From assembly GCA_017464045.1 (NCBI GenBank), contig JAFUEG010000132.1, positions 1 to 5,022 of the forward strand: 5,022 bases of DNA, written 5' to 3'. The notes beneath the pieces are model-generated. The model saw nothing but the letters and a program-made list of their open reading frames with translations. It was not told the origin of the DNA and searched no databases. Shown here one piece after another: positions 1 through 5,022 of this stretch (the stretch's first letter is position 1; each line of letters begins with the position of its first letter). A program made the position numbers and the translations under genes. Source of the DNA: Lachnospiraceae bacterium. GTDB lineage: Bacteria; Bacillota_A; Clostridia; Lachnospirales; Lachnospiraceae.

Positions 1-402
1 CTCCTCTATACCGCACATCATACCGTTACTTTCAACGCCACGAAGCTTACCCTTTTTAATCTTGATACCATCAGGATACTCGGTATTATCTCCGTGTGCT
101 GCAGCCACCTTACCGCCATCAAGAACAACCGGAATAAGGTCACCCTCTTTAACATTTTTTGCACCTGTTACTATCTGTAAGGTTTCAGCACCCATATTAA
201 CCTGACATACAACCAGTTTGTCTGCATCAGGATGCTTCTCTAAGGTTTCAATCTTACCTACTACAATCTTCTCTAAATTTTTATCCTTCTTCACATAGTT
301 TTCTACATGAGAACCCGAAAGAGTCATCTTATTTACAAAGGTTTCTATATCCACGTCCAAATCCGGAACATATGCTTTAATCCATGAAATCGGTGTATTC
401 AT
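1..402 (-). CDS. pheT: Phenylalanyl-tRNA synthetase beta subunit, N-terminal part (cut by window edge)
   Basis: The open frame starts with ATG at 402 and runs off the left edge after 134 codons. The full protein is normally about 800 residues, so only the N-terminal sixth is present. The beta subunit pairs with PheS in an (alpha-beta)2 enzyme in the cytoplasm that charges tRNA-Phe; it also carries the editing and tRNA-anticodon-binding domains, which lie outside this window. The visible part opens with MNTPISWIKAYVPD and the LSGSHVE segment typical of PheT. It then enters the EMAP-II/Trbp111-like OB-fold tRNA-binding domain (about residues 40-134), recognised by HPDADKLVVCQV, VTGAKNV and LRGVESNGMMC. 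The start is well supported: AAAGGAGA lies at 410-417, with eight bases between GGAG and the ATG. The gene begins 15 bases after the pheS stop, the usual pheST arrangement. No truncation or frameshift is seen in the visible part. Confidence 0.97.
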   Translation of the reverse strand, partial: MNTPISWIKAYVPDLDVDIETFVNKMTLSGSHVENYVKKDKNLEKIVVGKIETLEKHPDADKLVVCQVNMGAETLQIVTGAKNVKEGDLIPVVLDGGKVAAAHGDNTEYPDGIKIKKGKLRGVESNGMMCGIEE

Positions 403-417
403 CTTTATATCTCCTTT

Positions 418-1437
418 CTACCACTGCTGTAAAAATCTCATATCATTTTCATAAAGAAGTCTCATATCATCTATCTCGTACTTAAGAAGTGTTATTCTTT
501 CAAGTCCGATACCAAACGCAAATCCGGAATATTCTTCAGGATCAATTCCACACATTTCAAGCACATGCGGATGAACCATACCACATCCTAAAATCTCTAT
601 CCAGCCGCTTCCCTTACATACACGGCAGCCCTTTCCGCCGCACTTAAAGCAGGTTATATCAACCTCTGCCGAAGGCTCTGTAAACGGGAAATGATGTGGT
701 CTGAATTTAGTCTTTGTATTTGGACCAAAGAATTCCTTTGCCCACTGTGCAAGAGTTCCCTTTAAGTCTGCCATCGTAATATTTTTATCTATAACAAGTC
801 CCTCAACCTGATGGAAGGATGGTGAATGTGTTGCATCCACTTCATCAGATCTGAATACTCGTCCCGGTGAAAGGATTCTTATCGGGAGCTTGCCCTGTTC
901 CATAATTCTTGCCTGAACAGAGGATGTCTGTGTTCTAAGCAGTATATCCTTAGTAATATAAAATGTATCCTGCTCATCCTTAGCAGGATGATTAGCAGGT
1001 ATATTGAGAAGCTCGAAATTGTACTTATCATACTCTACCTCAGGACCTGATACAATCTCATAACCCATACCGATAAATACTCTCTCTAAATCTTCAAGTG
1101 CTGTCTGGTTAGGGTGTCTGTGGCCGTCAATCTTCTTTACACCCGGAAGAGTAACATCTATGGTTGCTCTCTTCATTTTCTCCGCTCTGGCAGCACGATT
1201 AATGGCCTTAAGCTTTTCATCAAGTTTCTCTTCTATATTTTGTCTTACCTCATTGACCATCTGACCAACCTTTGGTCTGTCCTCCGGTGCAACATCCTTC
1301 ATACTCTTTAACACCTGGGTAAGCTCACCCTTTTTTCCGAGGATAGCAACCTTGATATCATTGATTACCGATGCATCCTGCGCCTGCTCAATTTTGGCAA
1401 GAGTCTGTTCCTTAATAGCACTTAACTTCTCTTTCAT
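418..1437 (-). CDS. pheS: Phenylalanyl-tRNA synthetase alpha subunit
   Basis: This 339-residue protein has the normal full length for bacterial PheS. It is the catalytic subunit of the class IIc synthetase, which activates phenylalanine with ATP and transfers it to tRNA-Phe. Residues 1-90 form the charged, helical coiled-coil arm that binds tRNA, including ILGKKGELT near 32-40. The catalytic core follows: GYEIVSGPEVE (125-135), the TQTSSVQARI substrate-binding segment (169-178), motif 2 FRSDEVDATHSPSFHQVEG (195-213), and motif 3 GFAFGIGLERITLLKY (305-320). A four-cysteine insert (Cys263, 266, 271, 274; CFKCGGKGCRVC) is followed by GWIEILGCGMVHP, as in many Firmicute PheS proteins. The start ATG has GAGGAAA at 1446-1452, with about ten bases between AGGA and the start, slightly long. 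The gene lies 30 bases after the two-pass membrane protein gene and 15 bases before pheT. No T-box leader is present, so the usual Firmicute aminoacylation sensing is absent at this position. Confidence 0.98.
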   Translation of the reverse strand: MKEKLSAIKEQTLAKIEQAQDASVINDIKVAILGKKGELTQVLKSMKDVAPEDRPKVGQMVNEVRQNIEEKLDEKLKAINRAARAEKMKRATIDVTLPGVKKIDGHRHPNQTALEDLERVFIGMGYEIVSGPEVEYDKYNFELLNIPANHPAKDEQDTFYITKDILLRTQTSSVQARIMEQGKLPIRILSPGRVFRSDEVDATHSPSFHQVEGLVIDKNITMADLKGTLAQWAKEFFGPNTKTKFRPHHFPFTEPSAEVDITCFKCGGKGCRVCKGSGWIEILGCGMVHPHVLEMCGIDPEEYSGFAFGIGLERITLLKYEIDDMRLLYENDMRFLQQW

Positions 1438-1467
1438 CTTATATATTTCCTCACTTTCAAAAAAATC

Positions 1468-2394
1468 CTAATGCATAACACTGACATAATCTATTATGTC
1501 ATTTAATGTATCTTCATTTACCAGTTCAAGTTCATATTCCGTTTTTAATTCTGTGAAAAATCGCAGTTTAAACACTCTTTCTTTTTTCCAAGGCAACATA
1601 TGTTTTTCAACCTCTGCCTTTTCAATTTCCTTAATCTTATCAAGCTTAATAACATCTGTTTTTATCAAATAACTGACTATGAGATAATCTTCCGTAACAT
1701 AAATATTATTTAACCTGTATATCATATGATTCGCAAGCTGAAGGTTAAGTTCTTCAATTACTGCAGCTGTATCACCATAAAGCGAAAGCTGCCTTGCCTG
1801 TCCGTGTAGTGAAGGATTTGTCCATACCAAAAGAGTATATGCAATAATCAGGACACTTACAACTATAGGAGACGCAAATAATATATATAACATAGTAATA
1901 TATGTAACCGGATAATCACATTCACTAATTACATATTCACTGAAAAAATCATCCTTTATTTGTCCCTCAAAGCCGCCTGCTTCCACAAGCTGATTAACTA
2001 TATATTCTGTTGAAATGCTGTCTTTAATAATTCTTGCTTTTATATTTTTACCGTCTATTTTCATAGGAGGATTATTTGTTTCTATAATATAAAATATAAC
2101 CCTGTCTTCATTTAACTGGTAATAATATCCGCCTTTAACCTTTCCATTGACATAATAATTAAAACCTGCATATGTCAAATCACCGGCGTTAAGCTTTACA
2201 TTTGTTTCACCCAATCTATACAGTTCTGATACCCTTTTATACAAATCATCCCCACTGATATTTATCAGTCTGGTCTGTTCGAGCACGGGATATTTTATGA
2301 ACATAAACATCAACACGGATAAAACCAATATAGCCGGCACTGCCAAGGCAAGAGTGTTTTTAAATAAAAGCTTTTCAAACTTCTTCTTTCCCAT
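1468..2394 (-). CDS. Uncharacterised two-pass membrane protein with PH-like cytosolic tail
   Basis: I do not recognise this 308-residue protein with certainty. A basic N-terminus (MGKKKFEKLLFK) precedes membrane segment 1 (about 13-36). An extracytoplasmic domain follows (about 37-160), with a Gly/Tyr-rich stretch YYVNGKVKGGYYYQL near 80-94 and alternating beta-like segments. Membrane segment 2 is at about 161-190 and a cytosolic tail at 191-308. In the tail, YVTEDYLIVSYL (about 232-243) followed by VIKLDKIKEIEKAE (about 248-261) matches the beta-strand pattern of bacterial PH-like domains ('y-T-d-yli ... i-l-d-kI-ei'); this is inference from pattern alone. No catalytic motif or lipobox is seen. 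ATG at 2394 is chosen over an in-frame TTG at 2400, because AAGGA at 2402-2406 is seven bases from the ATG but one base from the TTG. The gene follows the transglutaminase gene by 57 bases and precedes pheS by 30. A role in envelope regulation or as a partner of the transglutaminase is only a contextual guess. Confidence 0.85.
   Translation of the reverse strand: MGKKKFEKLLFKNTLALAVPAILVLSVLMFMFIKYPVLEQTRLINISGDDLYKRVSELYRLGETNVKLNAGDLTYAGFNYYVNGKVKGGYYYQLNEDRVIFYIIETNNPPMKIDGKNIKARIIKDSISTEYIVNQLVEAGGFEGQIKDDFFSEYVISECDYPVTYITMLYILFASPIVVSVLIIAYTLLVWTNPSLHGQARQLSLYGDTAAVIEELNLQLANHMIYRLNNIYVTEDYLIVSYLIKTDVIKLDKIKEIEKAEVEKHMLPWKKERVFKLRFFTELKTEYELELVNEDTLNDIIDYVSVMH
1482..1501. repeat. 20-bp palindrome upstream of pheS (possible operator)
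   Basis: Nine-base arms TGACATAAT and ATTATGTCA are perfect inverted repeats separated by two bases. They lie in the last codons (Asp-Ile-Ile-Asp-Tyr-Val-Ser) of the 308-residue protein gene, about 45 bases upstream of the pheS ATG. No run of T's follows on the minus strand at a suitable distance and the arms are AT-rich, so it is not a normal terminator. It has the size and symmetry of a dimeric-regulator binding site. Its function is unproven and it may be coincidental coding sequence. Confidence 0.45.
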
Positions 2395-2400
2395 GGTCAA

Positions 2401-2408
2401 TTCCTTTT
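2401..2408 (-). promoter_or_regulatory. Ribosome binding site that decides the start of the 308-residue protein
   Basis: AAAAGGAA on the minus strand places AAGGA seven bases before ATG 2394. The alternative in-frame TTG at 2400 would be almost touching the AAGGA, so the ATG is the better start. Confidence 0.75.
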
Positions 2409-2419
2409 ACCAAAACAAT

Positions 2420-2448
2420 ATAATAACATTAATATTTTTTTTGTTCAA
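2420..2448 (-). promoter_or_regulatory. Candidate sigma-A promoter ahead of the 308-residue gene and pheST
   Basis: In the 57-base gap after the transglutaminase gene, the minus strand has TTGAAC (2448-2443, four of six matches to TTGACA). A 17-base spacer starting with eight A's follows, then TATTAT (2425-2420, five of six matches to TATAAT). A start near 2413 would leave a leader of about 19 bases containing the ribosome binding site. Spacing is ideal, but the gap is extremely AT-rich, so a chance match is quite possible. If real, it would let the 308-residue gene and pheST be transcribed apart from the transglutaminase. Confidence 0.4.
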
Positions 2449-2451
2449 CAT

Positions 2452-4806
2452 CTAAAACAGCATTTTACACACATAATCATATTCTTCACGTGCAATTTCT
2501 TTGTTTGAAAATCCTGCCCTGTCTAAAATATCTATAATTCTTTCATACTCAAACTGCTTCTCAAATTCCATAGCCTTTGATGCATTTTTCTTATATAGTT
2601 TCTCCCGTTTACTATTATAGATATATTGTATCTGTTCATGATAATTAATTTTTTTCTTAAATTCTTTATTAAATTTACTTTTCCTTTTATAATAAATTGA
2701 ATATCTAATTATAAGTCTGTCACTTAATCCTGACTTTAAAAATCTGATTAGCAATATAAGACCTGCGGCAGCTCTGATACCCAATAACAAAACTACAATC
2801 GCAGCTATGATTCCCATAATAACATAAACTACTTTTTTTACGAATCCATCCGATATATTTATATTTAGCTGACCACCATCATCATTTTCGTCATCAGAAT
2901 CGTTATTATTCATTATGTTATCAAACATTTCCCAGAAATCTTCATTTTCTTCAATCTCTCCTGATGGAGTAACATCCACAAGATACCAGCCTTTATCCTT
3001 GCTATATACCTCTATCCATGCATGAGCATCTGCATCAGTTGCATTTATCTGAAGGACAGCAGTTTCACCGAGTTCAGAATATCCATCATAATAATCCGAA
3101 AAATCTTTTCCCTCAACAAGTTCCGCATCTGAAAGCTGATAATAGCTTACCGCATATCCCTCAACATATCTCGTTGGGATGCCAAGATATCTTAATATAA
3201 GAGTTGCTGCTGAAGCATAATGTGCACAATACCCCTTTTTATTTTCTGAAAGAAAATAATTTACAAAATCCTTTTTTCTCGGAGTTTTACCCGGTTTTAT
3301 TGTATATGGAATATTATCCTGATAGTAATTAACCAGATTAGCAATTATCTCTTCATCACTACCGGTATAATCAAAATTTTGAATAAATTCCTCTATAGCT
3401 TCTATATTTTCATCAGGCACATAAAGATCCATCTCAGTATACGGCTCCCCATCATACAGACTTGAATCAACTATTGTTTCATTTCCATTTAACCTTGGAT
3501 AAAACACCTCATTAATGTAGCCTACATCATTATAATCTGCTATTTCTCCCATATAATACGGCTCATAGATTCCATTTCTGTCACCGTCTACATTTCTGAT
3601 TCCTATAATACCCATGGCGGAATTAACACCACCATCTTCATAATTTTTCTTTAAAGCCTCTGCCTCAGGGCTTGTAAGTTCCAAAGCATCTTCTTCATCT
3701 TCAAAATATCTTATACTTGTCCAGTAATTTTCGTAAGGATTATAGCTTTCTCCAACAAAATGTTTAAGATAGATAGTGTCAAATGAATATGGAGTCATCT
3801 TAATCATTATATCTGTCTGATAATCAAGTTTTATACTTGATACTGTACCAAGCTTACCACTATTCATACCACCCTTATCCTGTCCAAAATTAAAGAAACC
3901 TGCCCAACCATCGGTAAGAAACACACCTACTGCAGCCATAGTAACTTCTTTATATTTATTTTGTTTATATCCTACATTAAAACTTTCCTTAGGTCTAATC
4001 GAACTTACTAAAGTTACCACTATGGCAACAAATAAAAAAACTGTAAGAGCTGCCTGAGAAAGTGCTTTAATATCATAGGTATAAAAAAACTCTTTTTTCT
4101 TTTTTCCTCTGGTTTCATATTTTGAATCACTTCTTTTTATAGCAACCTGAGGACTATAATGTCTGCTCACCTTTATTACATATGCCATAGATATTCCTAC
4201 AAGCAGCATCATTGCATATAATATATCCGGTTCCAAGGTCATATAAAGAGGAATAACATTAAAAAACATAACGATGAACATAGCTGTAGCATACTGCATT
4301 CGTCTTGAAATATAGACATTAAGCAAGATATCAAGAACAATTCCGATAAAGAGCGCAGTCATGGTTATCGTAACATATCTGTTAGTAATCTGTTCATTAT
4401 AAAGTCTTTGAATATCCACATCAAAGTATTGTGCCGCTTCATCAACAGACATGTTAACTATCGCATAGAATCCGCTGTTTATATATATTCTGAACAAATA
4501 AACCAAACTTGCAAACAGTGCAAACAAAAAGAAATATCCAAGATTTTCTGTAAGCAGTCTGTAATAAAGCATGGAACATAAAATTGCAAATACAAATACC
4601 ACAAGATGGCAAAGCAGAACATTATATTCAGCATGAATGGCAGACAGATAAAAGCCTATTGTCCCCATTGATAAAAGATAGACAATAAAGCCTTTTAGTA
4701 AAAGTGTAAGAATTCTTTTCTCCTTTTGCTCAAAAAAATCTTCACAAAGAACCGCACCTTCACAAAGTTCTATTAAGTTGTCATCCTTTTTATTTCTTTG
4801 TGCCAT
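2452..4806 (-). CDS. TgpA-like membrane transglutaminase/protease-domain protein
   Basis: This is a 784-residue membrane protein of the transglutaminase-like superfamily. Seven hydrophobic segments lie at about 32-55, 62-82, 90-108, 142-165, 171-189, 195-213 and 250-271. A basic loop (about 220-240) before the seventh predicts cytosolic placement and puts the next 385 residues outside the cell. These contain WAGFFNFGQ and IYLKHFVGESYNPYENYW, the post-membrane region seen in TgpA-type proteins, then the transglutaminase core (about 480-615). The triad is complete: Cys527 in GYCAHYASA, His595 in DAHAWIEVY, Asp611 in YLVDVTP. An Asn/Asp-rich linker (about 632-645) leads to an eighth membrane segment (about 657-690) and a Lys-rich cytosolic tail of about 95 residues, which may be a diverged DUF4129. 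Members may cross-link, cleave or bind envelope proteins or peptidoglycan; the substrate is unknown. ATG 4806 is chosen over the longer in-frame GTG at 4836, because it has a well-placed AGGGAGA and a TGATG overlap with the gene before it. Relatives are often encoded with MoxR and DUF58 proteins. Confidence 0.93.
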   Translation of the reverse strand: MAQRNKKDDNLIELCEGAVLCEDFFEQKEKRILTLLLKGFIVYLLSMGTIGFYLSAIHAEYNVLLCHLVVFVFAILCSMLYYRLLTENLGYFFLFALFASLVYLFRIYINSGFYAIVNMSVDEAAQYFDVDIQRLYNEQITNRYVTITMTALFIGIVLDILLNVYISRRMQYATAMFIVMFFNVIPLYMTLEPDILYAMMLLVGISMAYVIKVSRHYSPQVAIKRSDSKYETRGKKKKEFFYTYDIKALSQAALTVFLFVAIVVTLVSSIRPKESFNVGYKQNKYKEVTMAAVGVFLTDGWAGFFNFGQDKGGMNSGKLGTVSSIKLDYQTDIMIKMTPYSFDTIYLKHFVGESYNPYENYWTSIRYFEDEEDALELTSPEAEALKKNYEDGGVNSAMGIIGIRNVDGDRNGIYEPYYMGEIADYNDVGYINEVFYPRLNGNETIVDSSLYDGEPYTEMDLYVPDENIEAIEEFIQNFDYTGSDEEIIANLVNYYQDNIPYTIKPGKTPRKKDFVNYFLSENKKGYCAHYASAATLILRYLGIPTRYVEGYAVSYYQLSDAELVEGKDFSDYYDGYSELGETAVLQINATDADAHAWIEVYSKDKGWYLVDVTPSGEIEENEDFWEMFDNIMNNNDSDDENDDGGQLNINISDGFVKKVVYVIMGIIAAIVVLLLGIRAAAGLILLIRFLKSGLSDRLIIRYSIYYKRKSKFNKEFKKKINYHEQIQYIYNSKREKLYKKNASKAMEFEKQFEYERIIDILDRAGFSNKEIAREEYDYVCKMLF

Positions 4807-5022
4807 CAGCCATTCTCCCTGATATTTATAAGACACTTTTCACTATCTGAAGTAATATGCAGATAAGATTTTATTTCCGGATGAACCGCTGCCATATTCA
4901 TAGCCGCATGATTCATATCCATATAAGTCTTTTCATAATACATCTTTGAAAAAGCATCGTCCAAATCCGACTTATAATCTATCCTTGTCGTTTCATATTC
5001 ATATCCTGACTCACTCCAGTAC
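4806..5022 (-). CDS. C-terminal fragment of an unidentified protein, possibly DUF58-type
   Basis: An open frame enters from the right edge (first full codon at 5021) and gives 71 residues before TGA at 4808-4806. It starts YWSESGYEYETTRIDYKSD, continues with KMYYEKTYMDMNHAAMNMA, and ends in a beta-like SYLHITSDSEKCLINIREN followed by Gly and stop. The fragment has no membrane segment, and I recognise no family motif. That it is a real gene is supported by coding-like composition and by its stop overlapping the downstream ATG by one base (TGATG), a common sign of translational coupling. TgpA-like transglutaminase genes are very often preceded by a DUF58 (von Willebrand A-like) gene and a MoxR AAA+ ATPase gene. 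DUF58 is therefore the first guess by position, but the visible residues do not prove it. Confidence 0.75.
   Translation of the reverse strand, partial: YWSESGYEYETTRIDYKSDLDDAFSKMYYEKTYMDMNHAAMNMAAVHPEIKSYLHITSDSEKCLINIRENG
4814..4820 (-). promoter_or_regulatory. Ribosome binding site that decides the transglutaminase start
   Basis: AGGGAGA on the minus strand is followed by seven bases and then ATG at 4806. This supports the ATG over the in-frame GTG at 4836. The site lies inside the last codons of the upstream gene, so ribosomes finishing that gene could reinitiate here. Confidence 0.8.

Noticed and set aside
1114..1311. 65-codon open frame on the plus strand
   Set aside because: It lies wholly inside pheS on the opposite strand, has no convincing ribosome binding site, and its product looks like nothing known. 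It is a shadow of the strongly conserved pheS frame.
2254..2269. Seven-base inverted repeat ACTGATA-TT-TATCAGT
   Set aside because: It lies inside the coding region of the two-pass membrane protein, is short and AT-rich, and is not near a gene boundary. Several such repeats are expected by chance in a window of this size.
2395..2400. TTG start adding two residues to the two-pass membrane protein
   Set aside because: The TTG is only one base from AAGGA, too close for initiation; ATG 2394 has proper spacing.
3018..3200. 60-codon open frame on the plus strand
   Set aside because: It is antisense to the catalytic part of the transglutaminase gene; its His/Gln-rich product is what the reverse of that frame would give. 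There is no sign of translation.
3867..3875. AGGGTGGTA on the minus strand, resembling the T-box antiterminator core
   Set aside because: It encodes Lys-Gly-Gly-Met in the middle of the transglutaminase gene. It lacks the following CCGCG, has no leader structure or terminator, and is far from any gene start.
4807..4836. GTG start adding ten residues to the transglutaminase protein
   Set aside because: The extension overlaps the upstream gene by 31 bases and I see no good ribosome binding site for it, whereas ATG 4806 has AGGGAGA at seven bases and a TGATG overlap.

Overview
The window is a compact, AT-rich stretch in which every supported gene lies on the minus strand, so transcription runs from high to low coordinates. 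The PheS/PheT sequences, the strong AGGAGG-like ribosome binding sites, the AT-rich composition and the gene style suggest an anaerobic low-GC Firmicute of class Clostridia, plausibly Lachnospiraceae. That assignment is inferred from sequence style and was not checked by a search.

In transcription order: (1) 5022-4806, the last 71 codons of an unidentified protein. Its position directly before a TgpA-like transglutaminase suggests a DUF58-type protein, but no diagnostic motif is visible. (2) 4806-2452, a 784-residue polytopic membrane protein with an extracytoplasmic transglutaminase/protease-like domain. Its Cys-His-Asp triad is complete. Its ATG overlaps the preceding stop (TGATG), so the two genes are probably translationally coupled. 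(3) 2394-1468, an uncharacterised 308-residue protein with two membrane segments, an outside domain of about 125 residues and a cytosolic tail that reads like a bacterial PH-type beta domain. (4) 1437-418, complete pheS, the phenylalanyl-tRNA synthetase alpha subunit. (5) 402-1, the first 134 codons of pheT, the beta subunit, cut by the window edge.

Gaps between genes are very short (1-base overlap, 57, 30 and 15 bases) and none contains a visible terminator. A candidate sigma-A promoter lies in the 57-base gap before the 308-residue gene. A 20-bp near-perfect palindrome lies at the 3' end of that gene, about 45 bases upstream of pheS. No T-box leader precedes pheS.

The main interest is that an envelope module (unknown protein, membrane transglutaminase, two-pass membrane protein) runs straight into the essential pheST pair. 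The uncharacterised 308-residue protein is the best candidate for something new. I see no mobile element, CRISPR array, tRNA or rRNA, and no gene-free stretch longer than 57 bases.
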